Assembly (NCBI GenBank): GCA_945869695.1
Contig: CAMBPV010000015.1
Span: 1 to 44,066, forward strand
DNA length: 44,066 nucleotides
Direction: 5' to 3'
DNA from: Prosthecobacter debontii
Lineage (GTDB): Bacteria > Verrucomicrobiota > Verrucomicrobiia > Verrucomicrobiales > Verrucomicrobiaceae
The notes under the pieces were generated by a model that saw only the letters and a program-made list of their open reading frames with translations, was not told where the DNA came from and made no database searches. Positions 15,882 through 25,198 of this stretch are shown piece by piece (the stretch's first letter is position 1; each line of letters begins with the position of its first letter). The position numbers were made by a program, and so were the translations under genes.

Positions 15882-17953
15882 CTTGGCTCTTCCCGCTTTA
15901 TCTGCTCGGTGCGGGTGCCATTGCGCTTCCGATCCTGCTCCATCTGCGTCGACGGGAACCAAAGGATAAGGTGGTCTTTAGTTCCCTGATGTTTTTGGAG
16001 CGCTCCCCGCAGTTGCTGACGCAGAGGAGTAAACTCGAGCGATTGCTGCTTTTAGCACTCCGCTGCCTTGCCTTGATTCTCCTCGCTCTCATGTTCTCGC
16101 GTCCGTTCCTGCCGCGGAGTCAAGAGAGCCTGTCGAGTGACTCGGGTGAGGCTGTGCTTCTGCTGGTGGATGGCAGTGCATCCATGCGCCGTGGCAATTT
16201 ATGGCAGCAAGCGATTGAAGTCGTCGAAAAACGAATCGGCGCTGCTGCAACCAAAGACAAGTTTGCCTTGATGCGCTTTGATCGCGAGGTGCGGACGCTA
16301 TGGAGTTTTGACCGCGACGAGAAAGAATCCGCTTCACGCAAAGCCCAACTCAGCGCGATCTTAAAAGGCGAAATGGCGGGTTGGGCAGCAACCGATCTTG
16401 GTCGGGCGCTTGTGGAGGCGGCGGGTGCCTTTGCATCAAGCGAAAGCCTAAGCCGCAGTTCCGCACCGCGGCGGATTGTCCTGATCAGTGATCTTCAAGA
16501 GGGAGCCAACATGGATGCACTTCGGGGTTATGCCTGGCCGGATGAGGTTGAAGTGGAGTTGGTTCAAGTCGTAACCCCAGATACCGATAACTTAACGCTA
16601 AGTCTCGCCGCCGCTGAAGCAGAGGTGGAGGGAGTGCCAGGAAAAAGCACTTCAACAAAACCAGATGGAGGTGTGCGAGTCCGTGTGAGTCATGTGAGAG
16701 ATTCGGGATTGGATAAGTTCTCTCTGCACTGGGAGAAGAGTGCGGGCGATCCCGGCGAAGAATACCTGCCTTCAGGAGCGAGCCGTGTGCTTCGAACTCC
16801 GCCCGCACCGGGGCAACCCGGCGGTGACGTTCTTGTTCTGAAAGGAGACAAATGGGATTTTGATAACCGCATTTTTGTCGCTCCACCGCAACCTCGGAAA
16901 GTGCGTGTCGTTTATCGCGGACCTGAAAACGTCGCAGCTACAGAAGCTTCCACTCCGTTGTTTTACCTGAAGCGCGCCTTGCAGCCGACTGCATCGTTGA
17001 TGCCCCTTTTGGAGCCGGGTGGTGATTGGGTGGGTGCCAGTCTGGCACTGATGCAGAGTGAGTCCTTGATGCCCGATGAAGTTCCGGTTTTGAAAAAGTG
17101 GATTCAAGAAGGTGGCCTCGGTGTCGTTGTCGCATCCAAAGGGTGTGATGCCAAGTTGATTCAGGAAATGGTAGGGGCGGGTTCACTTGTCATTGCTGAA
17201 GCCGCGGTGGACGAATACGCCATGCTGGGTGAGGTCGATGCGCAGCATCCTTTATTGAGTCCCTTTGCGGATGCTCGGCTTCGGGACTTCACCAAAATTC
17301 GATTTTGGCATCATCGCCAAGTGAGTTGGGGTAACGATGAGGCTCGCAAGCCTGAGGTGCTTGCTCGTTTTGACAGTGGGGACCCCGCGCTGCTTCTCTG
17401 GCCCGTGGGGAAGGGGCACCTGATTCTGATGGCTTCCGGTTGGCATCCTTTCGACAGTCAATTGGCCCTTTCGACTAAGTTTGTGCCTTTGCTTTTTGGT
17501 TGGTTGGAAGCCGCGGGTTTCTCGCATGAGGAGTCGCGCGCCTTGACCGTTGGAGATGAGGTGGCGTTATCTGGCTCCATGGATTCGATCAAAAAACCTG
17601 ACGGGATTATCGTTGAGCGTCCGCAGGAGAAGTTTCGCCCGGACACGCCTGGCTTCTATCAGATCCGTCAAGGGGCCGAATCACGAGTTGTGTCAGTGAA
17701 TCTTGCGCCTGAAGAGGGGCGCATTCATCCGATGGAGCCGCAAAAGCTGAGCGAGGCGGGTGTGAAACTTGCTTTGAAATCGGTGGAGAGTCGACATGCC
17801 GTGAATGCCGCCGATCAGAAAAGCCGGGACAATCAGGAGAATGAAGCACGACAGAAGGCGTGGTTTTGGGTGCTGCTCATTCTGCTGGGGGTCCTTGCTT
17901 GGGAGACTTGGCTGGCAGGTCGAAAGCTCCGAGTAGAAACCGTAAATGCTTAA
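15878..17953 (+). CDS. BatA-like membrane protein with vWA domain
   Basis: The 691-residue protein begins with the BatA N-terminal module: a membrane segment (residues 4-22), the LPILLHLRRREPKDKVVFSS motif and a second membrane segment (55-76). A vWA domain follows with intact MIDAS DGSAS (98-102) and the ISDLQEG segment. The remainder is a long extracytoplasmic beta-rich region. A last membrane segment lies near 662-680 (FWVLLILLGVLAWETWL). The architecture resembles Bacteroides aerotolerance (Bat) proteins, though a role in oxygen tolerance is only an analogy. The start is coupled to the DUF58 gene. The 3' end overlaps or abuts the next gene. Confidence 0.88.
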   Translation: MTWLFPLYLLGAGAIALPILLHLRRREPKDKVVFSSLMFLERSPQLLTQRSKLERLLLLALRCLALILLALMFSRPFLPRSQESLSSDSGEAVLLLVDGSASMRRGNLWQQAIEVVEKRIGAAATKDKFALMRFDREVRTLWSFDRDEKESASRKAQLSAILKGEMAGWAATDLGRALVEAAGAFASSESLSRSSAPRRIVLISDLQEGANMDALRGYAWPDEVEVELVQVVTPDTDNLTLSLAAAEAEVEGVPGKSTSTKPDGGVRVRVSHVRDSGLDKFSLHWEKSAGDPGEEYLPSGASRVLRTPPAPGQPGGDVLVLKGDKWDFDNRIFVAPPQPRKVRVVYRGPENVAATEASTPLFYLKRALQPTASLMPLLEPGGDWVGASLALMQSESLMPDEVPVLKKWIQEGGLGVVVASKGCDAKLIQEMVGAGSLVIAEAAVDEYAMLGEVDAQHPLLSPFADARLRDFTKIRFWHHRQVSWGNDEARKPEVLARFDSGDPALLLWPVGKGHLILMASGWHPFDSQLALSTKFVPLLFGWLEAAGFSHEESRALTVGDEVALSGSMDSIKKPDGIIVERPQEKFRPDTPGFYQIRQGAESRVVSVNLAPEEGRIHPMEPQKLSEAGVKLALKSVESRHAVNAADQKSRDNQENEARQKAWFWVLLILLGVLAWETWLAGRKLRVETVNA

Positions 17954-20900
17954 TGCCCTTATGATTCATCCTATCCTTGAACGAAAACTGCGGGAGATCA
18001 CTGCGGCGCGACGTGAAGTCAGGTTGAACGCAGCGACTGCTATTTTGCTGATTGTTTGTGCGCTGCTGCTCTTGATTTGTTGGTTGTTGGGCGTGCAAGT
18101 CTCAGCCTTGCTCATGCTGGGGATTCTGGTGGCAGGTGCCCTGTTGGTCTATGCGTGGGCCGGAAAAGATGAGCCCAACCTGGTGCAGATCGCGCGGTCT
18201 ATTGAACAGAAGCATCCAGAGTTGGATTCACTCATTCGGACCGCGATCGCAGTGGAGCCAGGTTCTGAAGGCTTGACTTATCTTCAAGAGCAGGTGCTCG
18301 GCGAGGCCACCCGTGCGGCAGTGAGACATGCTTGGGCGGATGAACTTACTGCGAGTCAGGCCCGGCGGGCCAAGGTGCTTTTGGGCTTCTCTCTCCTGGC
18401 ATTCGTTTTTGCCGGAGCCAATTCGCTCCTTCGTCCTAAAAGTGATCACAATGTGATCGCAGACGAGGCGCGGGCTGTTGTTGAAAAGGAAAAAGTGAAG
18501 TCCTTCGAGCTATCCGTGACGCCGGGAGATGCGGAGGTGGAAAAGGGGTCGCGACTCATCGTTGAGGCAAAGTTTGCTCAAGATGTTCCTGAAAATGCCA
18601 CGTTAGTGGTGACGGATGCGACAGGTGAGGATCGGCGGTTTCCAATGCGGTTGACCGTTGATCAAAAGGTCTTCGGCGGGATGATCACCCGCATTGAGCG
18701 TGACAGCCAGTATCGCATCGAGCACGGCGATGGAAAATCGGATAACTATCACATCACCACTTATGTCCTTCCGGCTCTCGAGAGAGCTGATGTGAAGATC
18801 ACTCCTCCTGCCTACTCGGGGCAGCCCGTGAAAGAGATTCGAAACACACTTAAGGTCTCCGTTCTGGAGGGCTCGGAGGTGGCGTTTCAATTCAAGGTGA
18901 ACAAGCCGATCGCTGAGGCGGAGTTGTTCGGCGAAGACAAGACCCTCATTCCGCTCAAGGCTAATCGGGATGATCCGACGATTTTGGAAGGGGCAATGAA
19001 GCCCGAGAAATCGCAACGCTACCGTCTTCACCTGGTGGATGAAAAAGACCGGAGCAACAAACAACCGCCGTGGATCACCGTGAACGTGCAGTCCAATCAG
19101 TTGGCGAAGATTGAAGTCGTTTTTCCAAAAAAGGATGTGCAGGTGTCATCGATTCAGGAAATGCCTGTCGAGGCAAAGGTGTCGGATGATTTGGGGGTGA
19201 TGCGTTCAGGGGCGGTGTTCAGCCTCGCCGGGAAAAGCAGGGAGATCATGCTCAGCACAAAGCCTCTGGAAGCCGTGAAGAAACACGAGCTCAAAGCGCT
19301 CTATGACCTGGAGATCGAATCGGCGGAACCTCGGCAGTTGGTGTCCTATTATTTTTGGGCTGAGGACAACGGTCCCAAAGGAGAGGTCAGACGGGCCATG
19401 AGTGACATGTTCTTTGCCGATGTGCGGCATTTCGAGGACATCTTTCGTGAGGCGGAAGCTCCACCCAGTGAGCCCGGTCCGCCGAAGAAAGGTGAGTCAG
19501 ACAAACTCATTGATCTTCAAAAACAGGTGGTGAATGCGAGCTGGAAGCTGGTGCGTGACACGCAGGCAGGAAGACCGATCGAAGAGGCAGTGGTAGATGT
19601 CGATGTGGTGCGTCAGTCTCAAGAGATCGCTCTGAATCAGGTTAAGGAGGCCATGGAGAAGGCTGAGGATGCCGAGATCAAGACGGCGCTCACGGAAGCT
19701 TGGAAAAGCATGAAGGATGCACTGACGCCACTGGAGCAAGTGATCGAGGAAAAGAAGCGTGGTCCGCTGACTCAAGCATTGTCCTTTGAGCAATCAGCCC
19801 TCGAGTGGCTCTACCGCACAGCAAGCCGGGAGCATCAGGTGATGCGTCAGGGGAAACCTCAGAAAGGCGCGGGTCAGCAAAAGAACGAGCAGCAGCTCAT
19901 GAATCTGGAGCTCAAGCAGCAAGAACAGCGCTACGAGGAGGAGAAACAAGCGACCCCGGAACAAACGGCCGAACAGCAGGAGAACCTGATGGTCTTAAAC
20001 CGGCTCAAAGAACTCGCTCGACGCCAGGAAGCTCTGGCGGAGAAGATGAAGGAATTGGAAAAGCAGATCGAAAAAGCAAAGTCTGAGGACGAGAAGCAGG
20101 AGTTGGCCGATCAACTCAAACGTCTCCAAGAAGAGCAGGAGCAATTGCTGCGGGATGTGGACGATTTGAAGGAGAAGATGGAGAACTCCGAAAATCAATC
20201 GACTCTAGCTGAGGCGAAAGAGGAATTGGAAAAGACCCGAGAGCAGGTTCTCGATGCAGCTGAAAAGTTAAAGGAGGATCAACTTGCCCAAGCAGCCAAT
20301 TCCGCCACGCGAGCCCAGCGTGAACTGGAAAAGATGCAGGATGATTTTCGGAAGAAGACTTCTCGACGGTTCAGTGATGAGATGAAACAAATGAAGCAGC
20401 AGGCGGCGGAGGCAGCAGCTGAGCAAAAGAAGATTGCCGAGACGCTGGAGAATCAGAAGAGCAACGACATCCCAGGTGACGCATCAAACTCTCTGGAGCG
20501 TGTGTTGAACGGATCGGAGACTGCGAGGAAATTGGAGGAACAAGGAGAGCGCGTCGATAAGCTGATGGAAGAAATGAAGCGTGTCAGTGAGCAGGCCGAA
20601 GGCGCTGAGCCCTTGTTGTCTCAAAAGCTTTATGATGCGGTGCGTAAGGCTCACACCGGTGGGTTGGAGGAGAATCTGGACGAAACCCGACAGTATGCAC
20701 GAATGGGAGAGCGATCGCTGGCGCAGGATGCCGAACGCAAGGCGACAAAAGCGGTAGAAGAACTGCAAAAGGGCGTTGATAAAGCGGCCGAAAGCGTCCT
20801 CGGAAGTGAGAGCGATGCTTTGAGAATGGCGAGAGCAGAACTCGACGCGCTGATCAACGAGATGAAGCCCGAAGCTGTGGTTGAGCCTGCTGAATCTGGT

Positions 20901-21656
20901 AAACCAGCGAAGTCAGGCCCGGGCGACTCCAAAGCCCAGCCGGAGGAAAAATCGGATCAGACAGTGAAGGCTGGCAAGCCGGGCGACAAACCGGGTGAAG
21001 AGGGTAAACCCAGCGATGAGGGTAAACCCGGTGAAGAGGGCAAGCTGGCAAAGGATTCACCCGAGGCGAATTCGAAAGGACAGGGAAAGGGTAAGGCGGA
21101 AGGCAAAGAAGCCCCAACAGCCGCAGTGGGTGAAGGGCAAGGGAAGCAGCTAGGTAAAGACTCCGGACAGTCGAAACAAGGCCAAAGGCAGCAAGCTGCT
21201 GGCACGCCACAGCAGGGAGGAAAGCCGGGTCAGCAGGTAGGTCAGCGAAATGCTTCCGGAGGTGGCGGTGGAGAGGGGGGGCTTTTTTTTGATGCGCCCG
21301 GGCAATCGGAGGATGAATCCGCCCTCACGGGCAAGGGTTATCAGCAATGGACGGATCGACTTCGTAATGTGGAAGAGCTTTTGAATCAGCCGGAACTTCG
21401 AAACGAAGCTGCCCGGGTGCTCGACAATGTACGTTCCTTGCGGATGGATGCCCAGCGAGGGGGTGAAACCCCTCAGGCTGGGCACGTGCAGGCCAGAATC
21501 ACGAATCCGCTCGTGGAGCTGAGAGATCGAGTGGCTGAGGAATTGGCCAAGCGCGAGGGCGGTGACTCTCTTGCCCCCGTGGATCGGGATCCCGTGCCGC
21601 AGCAATACAGGGACTTGGTCCGGAAGTATTATCAGGAATTGGGGGAAGGTAAATAA
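17946..21656 (+). CDS. Large coiled-coil membrane protein of the MoxR cluster (DUF4175-like)
   Basis: 1236 residues if started at 17946; an ATG at 17961 (MIHPILERKLREI) is an alternative that avoids overlapping the previous gene. Three hydrophobic segments near the N-terminus (about 30-45, 50-67 and 148-164) anchor it. Next comes a beta-rich region of about 300 residues. From about 620 to 990 it is strongly charged coiled coil (many EEQEQLL, LKEKMEN and EMKQMKQQ-like heptads). A Gly/Lys/Pro/Gln-rich linker follows (about 1000-1110) with short repeats such as GKPGEEGKP. A conserved-looking C-terminal domain of about 110 residues ends the protein. The layout fits DUF4175-type proteins of MoxR operons and suggests a scaffold. 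A G7-C-T8 run at 21275-21290 is slippage-prone. Confidence 0.8.
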   Translation: MLNALMIHPILERKLREITAARREVRLNAATAILLIVCALLLLICWLLGVQVSALLMLGILVAGALLVYAWAGKDEPNLVQIARSIEQKHPELDSLIRTAIAVEPGSEGLTYLQEQVLGEATRAAVRHAWADELTASQARRAKVLLGFSLLAFVFAGANSLLRPKSDHNVIADEARAVVEKEKVKSFELSVTPGDAEVEKGSRLIVEAKFAQDVPENATLVVTDATGEDRRFPMRLTVDQKVFGGMITRIERDSQYRIEHGDGKSDNYHITTYVLPALERADVKITPPAYSGQPVKEIRNTLKVSVLEGSEVAFQFKVNKPIAEAELFGEDKTLIPLKANRDDPTILEGAMKPEKSQRYRLHLVDEKDRSNKQPPWITVNVQSNQLAKIEVVFPKKDVQVSSIQEMPVEAKVSDDLGVMRSGAVFSLAGKSREIMLSTKPLEAVKKHELKALYDLEIESAEPRQLVSYYFWAEDNGPKGEVRRAMSDMFFADVRHFEDIFREAEAPPSEPGPPKKGESDKLIDLQKQVVNASWKLVRDTQAGRPIEEAVVDVDVVRQSQEIALNQVKEAMEKAEDAEIKTALTEAWKSMKDALTPLEQVIEEKKRGPLTQALSFEQSALEWLYRTASREHQVMRQGKPQKGAGQQKNEQQLMNLELKQQEQRYEEEKQATPEQTAEQQENLMVLNRLKELARRQEALAEKMKELEKQIEKAKSEDEKQELADQLKRLQEEQEQLLRDVDDLKEKMENSENQSTLAEAKEELEKTREQVLDAAEKLKEDQLAQAANSATRAQRELEKMQDDFRKKTSRRFSDEMKQMKQQAAEAAAEQKKIAETLENQKSNDIPGDASNSLERVLNGSETARKLEEQGERVDKLMEEMKRVSEQAEGAEPLLSQKLYDAVRKAHTGGLEENLDETRQYARMGERSLAQDAERKATKAVEELQKGVDKAAESVLGSESDALRMARAELDALINEMKPEAVVEPAESGKPAKSGPGDSKAQPEEKSDQTVKAGKPGDKPGEEGKPSDEGKPGEEGKLAKDSPEANSKGQGKGKAEGKEAPTAAVGEGQGKQLGKDSGQSKQGQRQQAAGTPQQGGKPGQQVGQRNASGGGGGEGGLFFDAPGQSEDESALTGKGYQQWTDRLRNVEELLNQPELRNEAARVLDNVRSLRMDAQRGGETPQAGHVQARITNPLVELRDRVAEELAKREGGDSLAPVDRDPVPQQYRDLVRKYYQELGEGK

Positions 21657-21670
21657 TCGCAGGTCACTCA

Positions 21671-24016
21671 ATGGACTCCTTTTCTCTCAATCAGCCGGAG
21701 CGCTCATCGTTGGTGATTTTTTGCCTGGTCGGTGCGCTTTTTCTTGTCTGGCTGAGCTATCGACAGAGTCCATTGCGGGGTGCTAAAAGGATCTTAGCGA
21801 TGGTGTGTAAATTCAGCGCGTTAAGTCTTCTCGCGCTGATGCTGCTCGATCCTCAATGGACTAGGATTTTACCGCGGAAGGGAGCCAACGAGGTCGTCAT
21901 CGCAGCCGACAACGGCGCGCGAATGACCGTGGCTGAAAAAACGGGGGAGGCTGCAAGGGGCAGTGCGATGAAAGAGGCTCTCTCTGGAAGATGGAAGGAT
22001 GAAATGGATGAATTGTTTCGGGTGAAGTCGATGGTGTTTGATGATCGACTTAAGAGCGTCAAAGACTTCTCGGGATTGAAATTTGATGGTCGAGGTTCGG
22101 CTCTCGTCTCCGCTTTGAAATCGATGGGAGATCGTTCGGGTGGTCGCGCAACGGCGGCGGTCGTTGTCTTCACCGATGGAGTCACGCCCGATGCGGCGAA
22201 TTGGGAAAAAGTACGATCCAACCTCGCTCCGGTGTTTCCCGTGGTCATCGGGAAGGGGCCCGTGCGGCGGGATCTTTCCGTTGATGAAGTGCGCTCTGAG
22301 CAGAGTTCCTTCGAGGAATCGCCGGTCACACTGAGTGCCAAAGTGAAGGCATATGGATTCGAGCAAAAGGAGGCAGTGCTCGTGGTTTTGGATGAGGCGG
22401 GTAAGGTCGTTGGCATGGAGAAGCATCGCTTTGAGCGTGCCGATTCTGATCACGTTTTTCGCGCCCGAGTGGCACATGTGAAACAGGGGTTGGCTTTTTA
22501 TCGACTGATGGTGATGGAGTCGGGGTTGGAGAAAAAGCTGGCAGCGGATGAATGGAGGAAGCTCTCGGTCGAAGCCAATATGGAGAACAATCAGCGGACG
22601 ATCTCGGTGGACCGGGGATCGGGTCCCTACCGAGTTTTGTATGTCTCGGGTCGGCCCAATTGGGAATACAAGTTCATGCGCCGCGCCTTAGCGGGGGATG
22701 CGGACATTCAGTTGCCGAGTTTGATCCGCATTGCCAAAAGTGAGCCGAAATTTGAATGGAGGGGACGGGCGGGTGAGACTTCGAATCCACTCTTTCGTGG
22801 CTTCAAAGCTGAGGGCGGAGATGAAGCTCAACGCTATGATCAGCCTGTTTGGATTCGCCTCGGCACAAGGGACAAACGGGAGCTTTCGGATGGCTTTCCC
22901 AAGACCGAGGAAAATCTGTTCGGGGAATATCGAGCCATCATCATTGACGATCTTGAAGCCGCAGCCTTTACGACGGAACAGATGAATCTCATCGAGCGGT
23001 TTGTTTCCCAGCGCGGAGGTGCCGTTTTGATGTTGGGTGGGCAGGAAAGTTTCCGGGGCGGAGGCTATGATCACACGCCTATCGGTCGGATGCTGCCTGT
23101 TTACCTCGACCGCGCGGGTGATGGGGGATTTGTTCAAAATGTGCGGCTAGATCTTACCAAAGAGGGTTGGCTGGAGCCATGGACACGCCTCCGAGTGCGA
23201 CAGGAAGACGACGAGACGCGACTCTCAGAGATGCCGCCATTCTTTGCATTGAATCCCGCTCTCTCCATCAAGCCGGGTGCTAGTGTCTTGGCGACGGCCT
23301 ATGACGTGGATCAAAAACCACACCCTGCGTTGGTGGTGCAGCGATTTGGTGAGGGCAGGGTGGGTGCGTTGATGATCGGTGATCAATGGAGGTGGGGAAT
23401 GGAGAGTCCTGAAAAGCGCGCCGACATGGAGAAGGCGTGGAGGCAAATGATGCGCTGGCTTGTCGTCGATGTGCCGGATCGATTGGTGCTGGAGCAATCT
23501 CGGGAATCAGTCAATGGACAGGAGCGGGTGCGGCTTCAGGTGCGGGTGAAGGACGGTGCCTTCCGGGCGGTGGATGATGCAACGATCAAATTGAAGATCC
23601 AGCAGCCGAATCAAACCTCCGTTGAACTTTTCTTGGAGCCAAGTCCGACTGAGCCCGGTGTTTTTGAGGTGGATTATTTTCCCCGGATGGATGGTGCCTA
23701 CCGCGCAAAGGTCGACGTCAAAGACGGCAAAGGTGGCGTAATAGGCGAGCGAGAAACAGGTTGGGTTTATGAGCCTGTGGCCGAGGAGTTTCGCACTTTG
23801 AAGCCGAATCGCGAGTTCCTCCAGCGGATCGCCTCTGATACGGGTGGGCAGCTTATTGAATTGGATGACGTGAGTCGCTTGCCATCACTGTTGGCCGCTC
23901 TCGATGTGCCGATCCAAGAAACGGTCTCGAATCCCCTTTGGCACACGCCGTGGGTTTTTCTTCTGATTCTTGGACTGCTCGCAACCGAGTGGATCATCCG
24001 GCGTCGGTTTCTTTGA
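21671..24016 (+). CDS. Membrane protein with degenerate vWA and class-I amidotransferase-like domains
   Basis: The 781-residue protein has two N-terminal membrane segments (12-28 and 41-59). A vWA-like region follows in which the MIDAS triad is replaced by DNGAR (80-84). A glutamine-amidotransferase-like fold comes next, with YRVLYVSGRPNWEYKFMRRAL, EYRAIIIDDLEA and GGAVLMLGGQESFRGGGY; it shows no nucleophilic Cys, so catalysis is unlikely. A beta-sandwich and a C-terminal membrane helix (near 755-775) complete it. This architecture is usual for the last gene of MoxR/DUF58 clusters in planctomycetes and verrucomicrobia. It starts 14 bases after the coiled-coil gene, and a stem-loop right after its stop may end the operon. 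Confidence 0.83.
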   Translation: MDSFSLNQPERSSLVIFCLVGALFLVWLSYRQSPLRGAKRILAMVCKFSALSLLALMLLDPQWTRILPRKGANEVVIAADNGARMTVAEKTGEAARGSAMKEALSGRWKDEMDELFRVKSMVFDDRLKSVKDFSGLKFDGRGSALVSALKSMGDRSGGRATAAVVVFTDGVTPDAANWEKVRSNLAPVFPVVIGKGPVRRDLSVDEVRSEQSSFEESPVTLSAKVKAYGFEQKEAVLVVLDEAGKVVGMEKHRFERADSDHVFRARVAHVKQGLAFYRLMVMESGLEKKLAADEWRKLSVEANMENNQRTISVDRGSGPYRVLYVSGRPNWEYKFMRRALAGDADIQLPSLIRIAKSEPKFEWRGRAGETSNPLFRGFKAEGGDEAQRYDQPVWIRLGTRDKRELSDGFPKTEENLFGEYRAIIIDDLEAAAFTTEQMNLIERFVSQRGGAVLMLGGQESFRGGGYDHTPIGRMLPVYLDRAGDGGFVQNVRLDLTKEGWLEPWTRLRVRQEDDETRLSEMPPFFALNPALSIKPGASVLATAYDVDQKPHPALVVQRFGEGRVGALMIGDQWRWGMESPEKRADMEKAWRQMMRWLVVDVPDRLVLEQSRESVNGQERVRLQVRVKDGAFRAVDDATIKLKIQQPNQTSVELFLEPSPTEPGVFEVDYFPRMDGAYRAKVDVKDGKGGVIGERETGWVYEPVAEEFRTLKPNREFLQRIASDTGGQLIELDDVSRLPSLLAALDVPIQETVSNPLWHTPWVFLLILGLLATEWIIRRRFL

Positions 24017-24043
24017 TGGACACGGAATCGAATCTTGTGTCCA
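24017..24043 (+). terminator. Stem-loop at the end of the MoxR operon
   Basis: TGGACAC (24017-24023), immediately after the stop codon, pairs perfectly with GTGTCCA (24037-24043), and two G-U pairs could extend the stem. AATTTGAATT follows rather than a pure T-run. The position just after the fifth gene of the cluster makes a terminator or 3'-end stabiliser plausible. Confidence 0.4.
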
Positions 24044-24079
24044 ATTTGAATTCCCAACCGACTTGATCATACCCCAGCC

Positions 24080-25159
24080 ATGAAAACACTCACCTTTTTT
24101 ACACTCGTCGTCCTCACGGCCTCAGCCTCCGCTGCTGAATGGACCATCTCCACCTTTGCGGGCACCGGGAAGCAAGGTTTTTCCGGGGATGGTGGTCAGG
24201 CGACTTCTGCCCAGATTGACAATCCTTTTGGCCTCGTGCGCGGTCCTGATGGCGCGCTTTGGTTTTGTGAATACACGGGGCAGAGAATTCGGAAGGTGAA
24301 TGCCGACGGCACGATCCAAACGATGGCTGGCAATGGGAAGAAAGGTTACAGCGGCGATGGGGGTCCCGCCCTCGAGGCCAGCTTCAATCTGCCTCATGAG
24401 ATCCGCTTTGATAAAGACGGGAACTACTACATCGCTGACATGACCAACCATGCCATTCGTCGTGTCGATGGCAAAACGGGGGTGATCACGACACTGGCTG
24501 GCACGGGGCAGCCCGGATACTCCGGAGATGGAGGTCCAGCTAATCAAGCGCAGCTCAAGCAGCCCCACAGCATCCAATTGGGTCCGGAGGGTGATCTCTA
24601 CATTTGTGACATCGGGAACAATGTCATCCGCCGTGTGAACCTAACCTCCGGAAAAATCGAGACATTTGCAGGCACGGGGAAACCGGGTGCGACACCTGAT
24701 GGCGCGCCGATTCAGGGCACACCTCTGAAAGGACCACGGTCCCTCGATGTCGATCAATCTGGAAACCTTTGGCTGGCGACTCGTGAGGGTAATCAGGTTC
24801 TGAAATTCGATCTGAAGACCTCGACGATTCATCTCATTGCAGGCACGGGAGCGAAGGGCTTCACTGGAAATGGCGGTCCTGCCAAAGACGCCACACTATC
24901 GGGACCCAAAGGGATCGCGCTTGATGCCGAGGGTAACGTCTGGCTGGCCGACTGTGAGAGTCACTCGATCCGCATGGTGGATGCAAAGACGGGAAAACTG
25001 GAACTCATTTCTGGCACTGGCGAGAAAGGCGATGGTCAAGATGGCGACCCTCTGAAATGCCAAATGGCACGGCCGCACGGTGTTTTCATTGATTCGGATG
25101 GCGCTGTTTTCATCGGAGACAGCGAAGCTCATCGGGTGAGAGTGCTGAGGCGGAAATGA
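24080..25159 (+). CDS. Secreted NHL-repeat beta-propeller protein
   Basis: The 359-residue protein starts with a signal peptide (MKTLTFFTLVVLTASASA, cleavage near SASA-AEW). The mature part carries six copies of a 50-60-residue unit centred on an AGTGxxGxSGDGG-like loop (TFAGTGKQGFSGDGG, TMAGNGKKGYSGDGG, TLAGTGQPGYSGDGG, TFAGTGKPGATPDGA, LIAGTGAKGFTGNGG, LISGTGEKGDGQDGD). Each is followed by strands of the type LYICDIGNNVIRRV. Six NHL repeats predict a complete six-bladed propeller, probably a periplasmic or secreted binding module. No catalytic motif is obvious. It stands 63 bases after the MoxR operon and probably has its own promoter. Confidence 0.87.
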   Translation: MKTLTFFTLVVLTASASAAEWTISTFAGTGKQGFSGDGGQATSAQIDNPFGLVRGPDGALWFCEYTGQRIRKVNADGTIQTMAGNGKKGYSGDGGPALEASFNLPHEIRFDKDGNYYIADMTNHAIRRVDGKTGVITTLAGTGQPGYSGDGGPANQAQLKQPHSIQLGPEGDLYICDIGNNVIRRVNLTSGKIETFAGTGKPGATPDGAPIQGTPLKGPRSLDVDQSGNLWLATREGNQVLKFDLKTSTIHLIAGTGAKGFTGNGGPAKDATLSGPKGIALDAEGNVWLADCESHSIRMVDAKTGKLELISGTGEKGDGQDGDPLKCQMARPHGVFIDSDGAVFIGDSEAHRVRVLRRK

Positions 25160-25167
25160 GTCATTTT

Positions 25168-25183
25168 GAGTTTTGGGAAACTC
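25168..25183 (+). terminator. Stem-loop in the convergent gap after the NHL gene
   Basis: GAGTTT (25168-25173) and AAACTC (25178-25183) form a perfect 6-bp stem with a TGGG loop, followed by CTGTTTTGG. It lies 8 bases after the plus-strand stop and 15 bases before the minus-strand stop of the vWA gene, a natural place for a terminator. The stem is AT-rich and so modest. Confidence 0.4.
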
Positions 25184-25198
25184 CTGTTTTGGTCGTGA

